A stretch of DNA of 64,000 nucleotides from an uncultured Anaerolineae bacterium. GTDB lineage: Bacteria; Chloroflexota; Anaerolineae; Promineifilales; Promineifilaceae. The stretch covers positions 62,001 through 126,000 of the forward strand of contig CALEAD010000002.1 of the NCBI GenBank assembly GCA_937943625.1, given 5' to 3'. Position 1 is the first letter of the stretch. Each line of letters starts with the position of its first letter. A program made the position numbers and the translations under genes. This document shows positions 26,321 through 35,862 of this stretch, in pieces. Below the pieces are notes generated by a model. That model worked only from the letters and a program-made list of their open reading frames with translations. It did no database searches and was not told where the DNA came from.

Positions 26321-26497
26321 AAGGGCGCATAGCGCGATGCCTGGTTGGTTGCTGGCTTCGTGGCTGAACGCAGCGGGGTGGAGTAAAATCCAGGAAATTG
26401 TGACGCAATGTGCGCAGACTTTGACGAGGGATAATGAAATAAGGGCAACCACAGGGGTATGTCCTGACAACCTGGGTAGTCTTCGATAGCGTGTTTT

Positions 26498-27688
26498 ATG
26501 CCTGTTCCTACACCGTTTCACGGCCGTACGGCCGTTTTGTGTGAAAGCTATGATTGGCGCAGCTGGGCTGGTTATCTGGCTGTCAGCGTATATGAGCCAT
26601 CGCATGAGCGCGAGTATTACGCTATTCGCAATAGCGCCGCTGCCATTGACGTTTCCCCCCTCTTCAAATATGAAATTAGCGGGCCAGAGGCAGCGCGGCT
26701 GGTAGACCGCATCATCACCCGCGACGTGACAAAGTGCCGCGTGGGGCAGGTGATGTACACCCCCTGGTGCGACGAAGATGGCAAGCTGATTGACGATGGC
26801 ACAGTGGCGCGCCTGGGCGAAAATCTTTTCCGCCTGACGGCCGCTGAGCCGAATCTGCGCTGGTTTACAGACGTCGGATACGGCCTGGAAGCCCAGGTGC
26901 GCGACGTGTCGCAAGAGCTGGCGGCGCTTTCTGTGCAGGGACCAAACAGCCGCGCCATTCTCAAGCAGGTGCTGACCGGCGTTGACCTGGACGGGTTGGG
27001 CTATTTTCGCCTGGCGCAGGGGGAGGTAGCAGGTGTGCCGGTGACGGTGACGCGCACAGGCTACACCGGGGATTTGGGGTATGAGCTGTGGATACGGCCG
27101 TCTGCGGCGGAACTGCTGTGGGACGCTCTCTTTGCCGTGGGGGCAGGCTACGGGCTGATGCCTGCGGGCATGGTGGCGCTAGACATTGCACGCATCGAGG
27201 CTGGGCTGCTGCTGATCGAGGTGGATTACAAGTCGGCGCACCACGCGCTGATTGAGGCGCAAAAATCCTCCCCCTATGAGCTGGGGCTGGGGTGGGCGGT
27301 GGCGCTGGATGGCGCAGACTTTATTGGCCGGCGTGCCCTGCGCGCGGAAAAGGCGCGCGGCTCTGAGTGGGCGTTTGTGGGGTTGGAAGTGGACTGGCTC
27401 AGCCTGGAGAAGCTGTTTGCCCAGGTAGGGCTGCCGCCGCAGGTGGCGGGGCGCGCCTCGCGCACGGCCGTTCCCCTCTACAAAAATGGCAGGCAAATTG
27501 GTCAGGCCACCAGCCACACCTTCTCCCCCATCCTGAAAAAGCAGATTGCGATTGGCCAGGTGCGCCGCACGTACGCCGCGCCGGGTACGCCGCTGGAGAT
27601 CGAGATTACGGTGGAACACGTGCGGCAGAGGGCGCGCGCCGTGGTGGTACAGACGCCCTTCTACAACCCGCCACACAAAAAGGCATAA
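26498..27688 (+). CDS. GcvT-family aminomethyltransferase-like protein
   Basis: The T-protein fold is clear: folate-binding domain with AAIDVSPLFKYEISGPEA, GKLIDDGTVARL (catalytic-type aspartate) and SVQGPNSRAIL, TGYTGDLGYELWI and ARIEAGLL, then the C-terminal barrel (GRRALRAEK, GQATSHTFSPILKKQIAIGQV). Glycine-cleavage partners gcvH/gcvP are absent; the gene instead begins a + strand run with three flavoproteins. Therefore it may demethylate or transfer C1 units from a methylated amine or other donor to tetrahydrofolate, like sarcosine or dimethylglycine enzymes, rather than be GcvT itself. Two ACGGCCGT octamers abut near codons 9-14, encoding GRTAV. Confidence 0.85.
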   Translation: MPVPTPFHGRTAVLCESYDWRSWAGYLAVSVYEPSHEREYYAIRNSAAAIDVSPLFKYEISGPEAARLVDRIITRDVTKCRVGQVMYTPWCDEDGKLIDDGTVARLGENLFRLTAAEPNLRWFTDVGYGLEAQVRDVSQELAALSVQGPNSRAILKQVLTGVDLDGLGYFRLAQGEVAGVPVTVTRTGYTGDLGYELWIRPSAAELLWDALFAVGAGYGLMPAGMVALDIARIEAGLLLIEVDYKSAHHALIEAQKSSPYELGLGWAVALDGADFIGRRALRAEKARGSEWAFVGLEVDWLSLEKLFAQVGLPPQVAGRASRTAVPLYKNGRQIGQATSHTFSPILKKQIAIGQVRRTYAAPGTPLEIEITVEHVRQRARAVVVQTPFYNPPHKKA

Positions 27689-27717
27689 GGAAAAACAGGA
27701 GGCTATAGGGCAAATCT

Positions 27718-29298
27718 ATGGGGCTAAAATACGATGCGATCATCATCGGTGGGGGACACAACGGCCTGGTGACGGCTGCCTACCTGGCCAAAGCAGGCAA
27801 AAAGGTGTTAGTGCTGGAAAAAAGGTACCTGGTGGGGGGTGCCAGCGTCACTGAAGAAATCTTCCCCGGCTTCAAGTATACGGTCTTCTCTTACGTGGTT
27901 AGCCTGCTGCGCCCAGATATTGTGCGCGACCTGCGCCTAGCGCAGCACGGTCTGACAATTTTGCCCCTGGAAAGCACCCTCACCCCCTTGCCCAATGGCG
28001 ACTCGCTCTACCGCGATGGCGATCATTACCGCACTCTGCGCGAAATTGCCCGTCACGCCCCTCAGGATGCGGCCGCCTATGACGATTACGGCCGTTCCAT
28101 GGTTTACATGGCCAAAGCCGTCAAGTACATTTTGGGCATTGTGCCGCCAGACCCCACCACCTACCACCCCCAGGACCTGCTGGGGCTGGTGGAAATGGCG
28201 CGCCACTTCCTCCAGTTGCCTGCCGACCAGCTCTATCTGCTGGCAAAACTGATGACGATGAGTTCTGCCGACTTCCTGGAGCAATGGTTTACCTGCGAGC
28301 CACTGAAGGCAACCATGTCTGCCAGCGGCATCATTGGCACCTACCTGGGGCCGCGCTCTCCTGGCACAGCTTATGTGCTGTTGCACCACTACATGGGCGA
28401 AATTGATGGCGCCTTCCGCGCCTGGGGGTTTGCCAAAGGGGGGACGGGGGGCATTGCCAACGCCATTGCCCGCGCGGCGCAGGCGTTTGGTGCGGAAATT
28501 CGCGTTAATGCAGGCGTGGCGCAAGTGTTGGTGAAAAACGGCCGTGTTGCCGGCGTGGTGCTGGAAAATGGTGATGAGCTACAGGCCAATGTTGTCGTCT
28601 CCAGCCTGGACCCCAAGATGACCTTCCTGAAGCTGGTAGACCCCACCCTGTTCCCCCCCGACCTGGTGCAAGCCATTCACACTTTCAATGCGCGTGGCTC
28701 CTCTGGCAAGGTAAACCTGGCGCTAGACGCCCTGCCCGAACTGGCCTGCAAGCCGGGACCGGGGCGCCACCTGGCGGGCGCTATCTCCATCAGCCCCAGC
28801 GTCGAATACCTGGAACGGGCGTATGACGAGGCCAAGTATGGTGAATTCAGCAAACGGCCGTATATAGATTGCATCATCCCCTCCGTCATAGACCCCCACA
28901 TGGCGCCACCGGGCAAACACGTCATGTCCTGCTTTGTGCAATACGCCCCCTACGCCCTCAATGGGGGCTGGACAGACGCGCAACGCGAAGCCTTTGGCGA
29001 CGCGGTTGTAGACACCCTCTCAGAATATATGCCCAACCTCAAACAAATCATTTTGCACCGCCAGGTGCTCACCCCGGCAGACATCGAAACCACCATCGGC
29101 ATCAGCCAGGGCAACATCTTTCATGGCGAATTGAGCCTTTCTCAGCTATTCTTCTTACGACCTGCCGCTGGCTGGGCCAAATACCGCACCCCCATTCCAG
29201 GCTACTGGCAGTGCGGTTCCGGCACGCACCCTGGCGGCGGCATCATGGGCGCGCCAGGGCAGTTAGCGGCGCAAGAGATCTTGAAAACCAAAAATTAA
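27718..29298 (+). CDS. FAD-dependent oxidoreductase, PYROXD2/phytoene-desaturase-like (paralogue 1)
   Basis: Begins with the dinucleotide-binding motif DAIIIGGGHNGLVTAAYLAKAG and LVLEKR, followed by VGGASVTEE; the C-terminal FAD motif is YWQCGSGTHPGGGIMGAPG. The 526-residue architecture belongs to the amine-oxidase/phytoene-desaturase superfamily, closest to the PYROXD2-like group whose substrate is unsettled. GGAGG precedes the ATG. A paralogue lies at 31276, with an alkyl-DHAP-synthase-like flavoprotein between them, so these three probably work on one lipid-like or prenyl-like substrate (inference). Confidence 0.88.
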   Translation: MGLKYDAIIIGGGHNGLVTAAYLAKAGKKVLVLEKRYLVGGASVTEEIFPGFKYTVFSYVVSLLRPDIVRDLRLAQHGLTILPLESTLTPLPNGDSLYRDGDHYRTLREIARHAPQDAAAYDDYGRSMVYMAKAVKYILGIVPPDPTTYHPQDLLGLVEMARHFLQLPADQLYLLAKLMTMSSADFLEQWFTCEPLKATMSASGIIGTYLGPRSPGTAYVLLHHYMGEIDGAFRAWGFAKGGTGGIANAIARAAQAFGAEIRVNAGVAQVLVKNGRVAGVVLENGDELQANVVVSSLDPKMTFLKLVDPTLFPPDLVQAIHTFNARGSSGKVNLALDALPELACKPGPGRHLAGAISISPSVEYLERAYDEAKYGEFSKRPYIDCIIPSVIDPHMAPPGKHVMSCFVQYAPYALNGGWTDAQREAFGDAVVDTLSEYMPNLKQIILHRQVLTPADIETTIGISQGNIFHGELSLSQLFFLRPAAGWAKYRTPIPGYWQCGSGTHPGGGIMGAPGQLAAQEILKTKN

Positions 29299-29338
29299 AT
29301 CCTTGCTCGCCTGCAAACCAACATTAAATGAGGAAATA

Positions 29339-31105
29339 ATGGCCGATAAATCATTAGCAAAAGCAAACGTAGACATAGATGCCCCTGTCTGGGGCCACAA
29401 ATGGGGGTATCGTGACACCCAGTTTGTCACCCTACCCGGCAACGTCACCAGCGTCACGGGCAACCGGTACGCCATTTCCGGCACAGAAATGCCCGGCTTT
29501 TTGCCTTTTGCCGAAGAGATGCTGGGGATTCAGATCGACCACAACGACCTGAAGCTGGAGCGCACGGACAAACCGGTGCCCGCACCCCGTGAAAATGTGC
29601 CATTTTTAACGGCCGTTGCCGCCACCTTCCGCCCCGACCAGTACACCCAAGACAACTACCAGCGCCTGCTGCACAGCCATGGCCAGACCACCGCCGACGA
29701 AGTGTACAAAGTGCTCTACGGCCAGCTAGAACGCGTGGCCGACCTGGTCTTCTACCCCGAATCAGAAGAAGACGCGGTCAACATCATCCGCCTGGCGGTC
29801 GAGCACAACGTCTGCCTGGTTCCCTACGGCGGTGGAACCAGCGTCAGTTGCGCCCTCAAGCTGCCCAACGAAGAAACGCGCATGATCGTCGTTGTTGATA
29901 TGCGTCGCATGAACAAAATCGAGTGGGTAGACCAGGAAAACTATCAGGCGTGTGTGCAGGCTGGCATAACCGGCAACCGCCTGGAAGCAGAACTGGCTGC
30001 CCTGGGCTTTACCAGCGGGCACGAGCCGGACAGCCTGGAGCTTTCTACCCTGGGCGGTTGGATTGCTACCAATGCCAGCGGCATGAAGAAAAACCGCTAT
30101 GGCAACATTGAAAACATTGTCGAGAGCATTACCATGATCACGCCTACGGGGCGGATTGAACAATTAATTGCCATGCCGCGCGTTTCGATTGGCATGCAGT
30201 TGCAAAACCTGCTTTTTGGCAGCGAAGGCAACCTGGGGCTGATTACCAAAGCAGTGATTAAAATTCACAAGCTGCCAGAGGTGCAAAAATTTGGCTCACT
30301 CGTCTTCCCCACTTTTAGCGAAGGGATTGACTTCCTCTACGCGCTCACCCGTGCCGGGGCGGTGCCCGCCAGCATCCGCCTGCTCGATAACATCCAGTTC
30401 CGCTTTGGTTCGGCGCTGAAGCCGCGCCCCACCTTTAGCAAGGCGTTGATGGGCAAGGTGGAAAAGTTCTTCTTGCTGAAGGTGAAGGGCTTTGACCCAC
30501 ACAAGCTGTGTGCGGCGACTATTCTCATGGAGGGCACGGCCGAAGAGGTTGCCTATCAGAAGAAGGTGATTGCAAAGCTGGCCAAACGGTATCATGGCAT
30601 TGCTGGTGGTGAGGGCAACGGCCGTCGTGGGTACATGCTCACCTACGCCATTGCCTACATCCGGGACTACCTGGCGCAGTACCACATCATTGGCGAAACC
30701 TACGAAACCACCGTGCCCTGGAGCCGTGTGCGCGCCGTGATTGACGCCGTGAACAAAGTGGCGCTGGCGAAACACAAGGAGTACGGACTGCCCGGTAAAC
30801 CTTACGTCTCCCCGCGCATCACCCAGCTCTACCACACCGGCGTCTGCATCTACTTCACGCACGGCTTTAGCGCCAAAGGGGTAGAAAACCCAGACGTTAT
30901 CTTTGGCGAGATTGAGCACACCCTGCGCCAGACCATCATAGATGCGGGCGGGTCTATTTCCCATCATCACGGCGTGGGCAAGCTGCGCCGCGACTTCATG
31001 AGCGCTACCATTTCGCCAGCTACGGCCGCTGTGCTGAAGACGATCAAGCAGGCGCACGACCCGCAGAACATCTTTGGCATTCGCAACAACATTTTTGCAG
31101 ATTAG
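29339..31105 (+). CDS. FAD-binding oxidase, alkyl-dihydroxyacetonephosphate-synthase-like
   Basis: VAO/PCMH-type flavoprotein: VCLVPYGGGTSVSCAL (FAD pyrophosphate loop), VQAGITGNRLEAELA, GHEPDSLELSTLGGWIATNASGM and a C-terminal GGSISHHHGVGKLRRDFM. The HHHGVGKLR box is the hallmark of alkylglycerone-phosphate synthase, which makes the ether bond of ether lipids; glycolate/D-lactate-type oxidases lack it. The ATG at 29339 has GAGGA eight bases upstream and is preferred to one 12 codons earlier. No acyltransferase or reductase for ether lipid assembly is adjacent. Both flanking genes encode PYROXD2-like FAD proteins. Confidence 0.88.
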   Translation: MADKSLAKANVDIDAPVWGHKWGYRDTQFVTLPGNVTSVTGNRYAISGTEMPGFLPFAEEMLGIQIDHNDLKLERTDKPVPAPRENVPFLTAVAATFRPDQYTQDNYQRLLHSHGQTTADEVYKVLYGQLERVADLVFYPESEEDAVNIIRLAVEHNVCLVPYGGGTSVSCALKLPNEETRMIVVVDMRRMNKIEWVDQENYQACVQAGITGNRLEAELAALGFTSGHEPDSLELSTLGGWIATNASGMKKNRYGNIENIVESITMITPTGRIEQLIAMPRVSIGMQLQNLLFGSEGNLGLITKAVIKIHKLPEVQKFGSLVFPTFSEGIDFLYALTRAGAVPASIRLLDNIQFRFGSALKPRPTFSKALMGKVEKFFLLKVKGFDPHKLCAATILMEGTAEEVAYQKKVIAKLAKRYHGIAGGEGNGRRGYMLTYAIAYIRDYLAQYHIIGETYETTVPWSRVRAVIDAVNKVALAKHKEYGLPGKPYVSPRITQLYHTGVCIYFTHGFSAKGVENPDVIFGEIEHTLRQTIIDAGGSISHHHGVGKLRRDFMSATISPATAAVLKTIKQAHDPQNIFGIRNNIFAD

Positions 31106-31108
31106 CGT

Positions 31109-31205
31109 TCAGGGCATGGTTCAAAGGAGCTTCACAATTTGACCGCCGACCGCCGACCGCGACTTTGCCAGTGATGGGCGGGTCGGCCGTCAGCCGTCGT
31201 CGGTC
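31109..31205 (-). repeat. Dispersed intergenic repeat, family A (inverted copy)
   Basis: Reads as the reverse of the others: GGCATGGTTCAA first, then GACCGCCGACCGCCGACCGC and a mirrored GTCGGCCGTCAGCCGTCG. Confidence 0.55.
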
Positions 31206-31275
31206 ATTTTCACGCCAGAAGGTGGATCATGCCGATGAATAGTCTCCAGTCTTCACGCTCTTTCAGGGGGCAGGT

Positions 31276-32853
31276 ATGAACGATTACAACGCCATTGTCA
31301 TTGGCGGGGGACACAACGGGCTGGTAACGGCCGCTTACCTGGCAAAAGTAGGGCGGCGTGTGCTGCTGCTGGAGCAGCGCGGCGTGCTGGGCGGCGCGGC
31401 GGCAACGGAAGCGGTTTTCCCCGGCTGCCGGGTGGACACCGGCGCGGTTGATGCCAGCCTGTTTGCCGATGAGATTGTGCGGGACCTCTTCCTGAAGATG
31501 GCGGGGCTGCATTTTGTGGAAGGGAAAGTGGCCGTTTTTGCGCCGCAGCCAGACGGCCGTTCGCTCACCCTTTACCCTGACGTGCACAAAACGGCGCAAG
31601 AGATTGCTCGCCTGGGCCACCCCCAAGATGCACAAAAGTACCCCGCCTTTGTGCAACAGGTGAACCACCTGACGGCCGTTTTGCAAACCATGATGCGCAC
31701 CCCTCCGCCCGACCTGCACACCCTCAGCCTGAGCGACCTGACTGCCTGGGGCAAGGTGGCGCTACAAACACGCCGCCTGGGCGGCAGAGAGATGATGGCG
31801 CTGTTGCGCATCTTGCCTATGCCGGTGGCAGAGTATCTGGATACATGGTTTCAGAGCGCGGCGCTGCAAGGCGCAATTGGCGCAGCGGGCATCACGGGCA
31901 GCTACCTGGGGCCCATGGGCGGCGGCACAACGCTGATGCTGCTGTACCAGGCCAGCGGCGGCTTTGGCCGCAGCCGCTTTGTGCTAGGGGGCATGGGGCA
32001 GTTGGCGCAGGCGCTGGCAGGGGCGGCGCGGCAAAATGGCGCGGAGATTCGCCTGCATACGGCCGTTGCCCGCATCCTGCTCAATGAAGAAAATGCAGCC
32101 ATTGGCGTGCGCCTGGCCGACGGCACAGACATTCTTGCCGATGCCGTGCTTTCCAGCCTGGATGCGCGCCGCACCTTCTTCCACCTGGTGGGTGCGCAAC
32201 ACCTGGAGCCGCGCTTCATGCGCCAGGTGCGCGCCATTCGCTATCGCGGCAGCACCGCCCGCGTCAACCTGCTGCTGAACGGCCTGCCCCAGTTTAATGG
32301 CCAGGAGAGCGCGGCGCAGCTAAGCGGCCACATTCGCATTGCCCCCAGCCTCACCTATGTGGAAAAAGCGTATGATGCGGCAAAATACGGCCGTTTCTCT
32401 CCCCAACCCTATCTCAACGCCACCATCTCCACCCTGGCAGACCCCACCCTCGCTCCGACCGGGCAGCATCTGATGCACATCACCATGCAATACGCTCCCT
32501 ATCACCTGCGCGATGGCAATTGGGAGAGCGAGCGGGAAAGGCTAGGCGATCACACCATTGCCACCCTGGCGCAATACGCCCCCAATCTTCCCGCTCTAAT
32601 TGCCAATCGCCAGGTTATTACCCCCCTGGATTGGGAACAGCAATACGGCCTCACCGAAGGCAGCATCATGCATGGGCAAATGGGGCTGGATCAGTTGTTG
32701 GTACTGCGCCCTGTGCCGGGCTGGAGCCAATACCGTACCCCCATTGCCAACCTCTACCTCTGCGGCGCCGGCGCGCACCCTGGCGGCGGCGTTACTGGCA
32801 TACCTGGCTACCTGGCCGCTCGCGAGTTACTGCGCCAAAAAGCTGGCGTCTGA
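31276..32853 (+). CDS. FAD-dependent oxidoreductase, PYROXD2/phytoene-desaturase-like (paralogue 2)
   Basis: Same architecture as the protein at 27718: NAIVIGGGHNGLVTAAYLAKVG, LLLEQRGVLGGAAATE, and C-terminal LYLCGAGAHPGGGVTGIPG; conserved blocks such as GIxGSYLGPxxxGT and SLTYVEKAYDAAKYGRFSPQPY match the paralogue throughout. This points to an old tandem duplication. GGGGG lies a few bases before ATG. A bidirectional terminator follows at 32907. Confidence 0.88.
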   Translation: MNDYNAIVIGGGHNGLVTAAYLAKVGRRVLLLEQRGVLGGAAATEAVFPGCRVDTGAVDASLFADEIVRDLFLKMAGLHFVEGKVAVFAPQPDGRSLTLYPDVHKTAQEIARLGHPQDAQKYPAFVQQVNHLTAVLQTMMRTPPPDLHTLSLSDLTAWGKVALQTRRLGGREMMALLRILPMPVAEYLDTWFQSAALQGAIGAAGITGSYLGPMGGGTTLMLLYQASGGFGRSRFVLGGMGQLAQALAGAARQNGAEIRLHTAVARILLNEENAAIGVRLADGTDILADAVLSSLDARRTFFHLVGAQHLEPRFMRQVRAIRYRGSTARVNLLLNGLPQFNGQESAAQLSGHIRIAPSLTYVEKAYDAAKYGRFSPQPYLNATISTLADPTLAPTGQHLMHITMQYAPYHLRDGNWESERERLGDHTIATLAQYAPNLPALIANRQVITPLDWEQQYGLTEGSIMHGQMGLDQLLVLRPVPGWSQYRTPIANLYLCGAGAHPGGGVTGIPGYLAARELLRQKAGV

Positions 32854-32906
32854 AACCCAGGAGCGGTAGTCCAAACTAGAGCGTGAACAGCGGCTCATTA
32901 TCTAAC

Positions 32907-32937
32907 AAAAAGGCCACCCGTTGCAGGTGGCTTTTTT
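32907..32937. terminator. Bidirectional terminator
   Basis: AAAAAG, stem GCCACC / GGTGGC with a seven-base loop, then TTTTTT. It serves the FAD gene on + and tRNA-Val on the minus strand. Confidence 0.88.
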
Positions 32938-32938
32938 G

Positions 32939-33012
<74 letters not shown>

Positions 33013-33045
33013 GAATGAAGCTACATTATATCAACCTTCTGCGGC

Positions 33046-33112
33046 GCGGCAAGCCGGGCGGCCGCGGTCTGCGGTCAGCGGTCAAATCCATGCGCCAGAT
33101 TGAGAACCATTG
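33046..33112 (+). repeat. Dispersed intergenic repeat, family A (partial copy)
   Basis: GCGGTCTGCGGTCAGCGGTC followed by the family end GCCAGATTGAGAACCATTGC. Confidence 0.5.
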
Positions 33113-33232
33113 CTATCATGACAGCCGTTTATCCCTCGCGCCATTTTATGGTATAGTTGCGCCTGGGCGTTGCCAATACAGCGGGTGAACAGAGAGTAAA
33201 GCGAGTTCGGCGTCGGCGTAACGGGTGCAGCA

Positions 33233-34516
33233 TTGGCAAAACGAAAAAGAACCCAACCACAGACAAAGGGCAGCATGGGGGTGTTGGCGCTCCTGCTGGC
33301 GCTAACGGCCGTTTCCCTCATCGCCTACTTTCTCGAAGACTCCCTGGAAATCCCTTATCGCGCCTGGGGCGCTTTCATTTGGGCCACCGCCCTACTTGTG
33401 GCCTTCCTCTTTGGCGTGCTCTACTTTTCCCAATTTATCCTCCCTGTTGGCGGCGGCGAAGGCTGGTCACAGGGGTTGATTTTGTTGCTACGCCACTACG
33501 TGCAGCAGGGGCAGCGCTATCTCGAAAGCCTGATGCAGTCTGGCCCACCCCAAAAGCGGCGCGTCATCGGCGACAAACCCATCTCCGACCCCGACGCTTT
33601 GCCTGAAACCTTCAAAACACTCAAGGCCGGCATGGTACGCAGCCACCAGGTTTTGGCGCTAGAAAAAAAAGGCTGCTTCCAGCGCCCGGCCGGCCCCGGG
33701 TTTATCATGCTCGGCGCTGGCGAAGTGGTGCGCACCGTCATAGACCTGCGCCCCTACGTGCGCCGCCAGACAGTTCAGGCACACACCCGTGACGGTATTC
33801 CGGTGCAAACCGACCTGTTTGTCACCTTTCGCGCGCGGCAAAACCCACCTGAAGCGAATTTACAATATCCCTATGACCGCGACGCCATTTTCCACATTGC
33901 CTATGCCAACAGCATTCTCCAGGGGGAGGAAGTGCGCCCCTGGACAGAACAGGTTTGCCCGCGTGCGGCTGCCCTGCTGGGGCAAGAGCTGCTCCGGCAC
34001 AACCTGGATGACCTTTACCGCATCAGCGAGGCAAACGTGCTGCCGCTAGAAAACATTCAGCACAGTGTGAAGCAGGCGTTGCAGCCCGAAATGGAGCAGC
34101 AAGGGATCGAGCTGCTAAACGTGGCCGTTTCTGATCTGGTCTTGCCGTCAGAAGTGGTAGAGCAGCGCCTGAAGAGCTGGCGGGCGCGCTGGCAGCAAGA
34201 AATTGATCTGCGCCGCGCCCAGGGAGACGCCGAGGCATTGCGCCGCATCAAGAAGGCGCGCGCGCGGGTGCAGATTGAAATTGTCGAAAGCATCATTCAA
34301 AACATCGAAGCGATGCACCGCAGCGAAACGGCCGATCTCGCCGACATTGTAATGCTGCGCATGATTCAGCTACTGGAAGAGGCGATGTCGGACGCTTCTG
34401 TGCAGGCGTTGGTGCCAGAGTCCATCATGGGTAGGCTGGTGTGGGATACCTCGAAGCAGTTACGCACCTGGGCCAAAGAACCGCCTGCGGCCGAGGCGAA
34501 GGAGGGCAGCCAGTGA
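33233..34516 (+). CDS. SPFH/Band-7-like membrane protein 1
   Basis: Two N-terminal membrane helices (about 15-33 and 44-68) precede an SPFH-like domain (about 140-330: LEKKGCFQRPAGPGFIMLGAGEVV, VRRQTVQAHTRDGIPVQTDL, IELLNVAVSDLVLP) and a charged helical tail (RLKSWRARWQQEIDLRRAQGDAEALRR). Such proteins form membrane microdomain scaffolds. TTG at 33233 is taken as start although no strong ribosome-binding site is seen; an ATG at 33275 is the alternative. A paralogue follows at once with a GTGA overlap. Confidence 0.82.
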   Translation: MAKRKRTQPQTKGSMGVLALLLALTAVSLIAYFLEDSLEIPYRAWGAFIWATALLVAFLFGVLYFSQFILPVGGGEGWSQGLILLLRHYVQQGQRYLESLMQSGPPQKRRVIGDKPISDPDALPETFKTLKAGMVRSHQVLALEKKGCFQRPAGPGFIMLGAGEVVRTVIDLRPYVRRQTVQAHTRDGIPVQTDLFVTFRARQNPPEANLQYPYDRDAIFHIAYANSILQGEEVRPWTEQVCPRAAALLGQELLRHNLDDLYRISEANVLPLENIQHSVKQALQPEMEQQGIELLNVAVSDLVLPSEVVEQRLKSWRARWQQEIDLRRAQGDAEALRRIKKARARVQIEIVESIIQNIEAMHRSETADLADIVMLRMIQLLEEAMSDASVQALVPESIMGRLVWDTSKQLRTWAKEPPAAEAKEGSQ

Positions 34517-35862
34517 CACGCTCATCCGTTCCGCTTGCCGGAGCGCAGCGGCTGTTGGCCGCCACGCCCAAACCTAGCCGCTGGGTCTTTTTCAGCCTGC
34601 TGCTGATTTTTGTGGCGTACTGGATTTTTGCCCGCGCCCTGGAGCGCCCAGACCTGACGCTGGTCGTGCGCGACTTTTGGCAAACCTGGCTGCCCATGTT
34701 GCCGCTGCCCTCTTTTGTCGTCTTTCTGGCCGAGATGCTGCACCCGCGTGTGTTGCGCCACCTGGTGCCGCTCATTGTGGGCTGGGTGCTGGCGCAGCGT
34801 GCGGCCGTCAGCATGGTGCACTTGCTCTATGAGATGCCCGACCGCGAAACAGCCGCCGACTTTTTGCGCCGTTTGCAATCAAATAGCTTTGTTGCCGCTA
34901 AACCTGTAGAAGTTTCCGCCGCGCAACTGAACCTGGAACGGCACAAATCGGTGCTGTTGCGCATCGGTGGGCCGGGCGCGGTGAAAATTCCTCCCGCAGA
35001 AGTGGCGGTTACAGAGCTAAACGGCCGTTTCCTGCGTGTGATCGGCCCAGGCAAGCACGATTTACAGCGCTTTGAGACCATCTACGCCGTGCTCGATCTG
35101 CGCACCCAGGAGCGCAGCGTGACGGCCGTTTCTCTGGTCACCAAAGATGGCATCGAATTGCACGCCGACCTGCACCTGACCTTCCGCCTGAGCAGCGGCG
35201 GGAAAATCCCCACCCCCGACAACCCCTATCCCTACGATCCCCAGGCCGTGCGCAGCGCCGCCTACGCCCAAACCATCACCCCCGACAACCACGTGGTGGG
35301 CTGGGACACCCTGCCAGAGCGGCTGGCGCGCGCCAGACTGGCGCAAATCATCCGTAGTTACTGCCTGGACGAGCTGTTGCGTCTGCCGCGCGAAGCAGAA
35401 GAGCGGTACTACGCCATCCAGCAGCGGTTGCTAACCGACCTGCGCCCACTGCTGCTTGAAAAAGGGATTGAGCTGCTCACCGTGCTCATTGCCCCCCTGG
35501 AGTTGCCTGAGGCGGTGGTGGAGCAAAATGTGCACAACTGGCAAATAGATTGGGAAGTGCAGCGCAACATTCAGGAAGCAGACAGCAAGGCGGTGGCGCT
35601 GGAAGAGATAGAGCTGGCGCGCGCCGAAGCGGAGATCACCATGGTGCAGGCGATTGTGGAAGGGGTACAGCGCGCCCGGCGTGAGGGTCGCCCGACTAAC
35701 ATGAGCGAAATTCTCGCCTTGCGTCTGATTGATGCTCTGGAGCAGATGGCGCGTCAGGCACAGCAGCTGTACCCCACGCCATTTTCTCTCCTGCCGCGTC
35801 TGCAAGCCATGCGCCAGCAACTTGTGCCCCCACCCATCATTGCCTCACAAGTGGAGGAGTAA
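34513..35862 (+). CDS. SPFH/Band-7-like membrane protein 2
   Basis: Paralogue of the previous gene with the same blocks: AVKIPPAEVAVTELNGRFLRVIGPGKHDL, RTQERSVTAVSLVTKDGIELHADLHLTF, GIELLTVLIAPLELPEAVVEQ and a helical tail. Membrane segments lie at about 25-42 and in the 65-105 region. GTG 34513 overlaps the preceding TGA and has GGAGGG upstream, so an in-frame ATG 24 codons earlier, inside the previous gene, is less likely. The pair may build a hetero-oligomeric ring (inference). Confidence 0.85.
   Translation: MTRSSVPLAGAQRLLAATPKPSRWVFFSLLLIFVAYWIFARALERPDLTLVVRDFWQTWLPMLPLPSFVVFLAEMLHPRVLRHLVPLIVGWVLAQRAAVSMVHLLYEMPDRETAADFLRRLQSNSFVAAKPVEVSAAQLNLERHKSVLLRIGGPGAVKIPPAEVAVTELNGRFLRVIGPGKHDLQRFETIYAVLDLRTQERSVTAVSLVTKDGIELHADLHLTFRLSSGGKIPTPDNPYPYDPQAVRSAAYAQTITPDNHVVGWDTLPERLARARLAQIIRSYCLDELLRLPREAEERYYAIQQRLLTDLRPLLLEKGIELLTVLIAPLELPEAVVEQNVHNWQIDWEVQRNIQEADSKAVALEEIELARAEAEITMVQAIVEGVQRARREGRPTNMSEILALRLIDALEQMARQAQQLYPTPFSLLPRLQAMRQQLVPPPIIASQVEE

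Larger units (their letters stand above)
25718..26497. other. Divergent intergenic region: cysM leader and a family A repeat
   Basis: About 780 bases between divergent cysM and the GcvT-like gene. The 25718-26095 part is the predicted cysM transcript leader with several hairpins; 26101-26128 is its promoter; 26171-26320 is a full repeat copy. The last 170 bases before the GcvT-like gene show no motif I can name. Confidence 0.65.

Noticed and set aside
26320-26497. Glycine riboswitch before the GcvT-like gene
   Set aside because: No GGAGAG/GGCGCCGA-type core is visible and the gene lacks glycine-cleavage partners.
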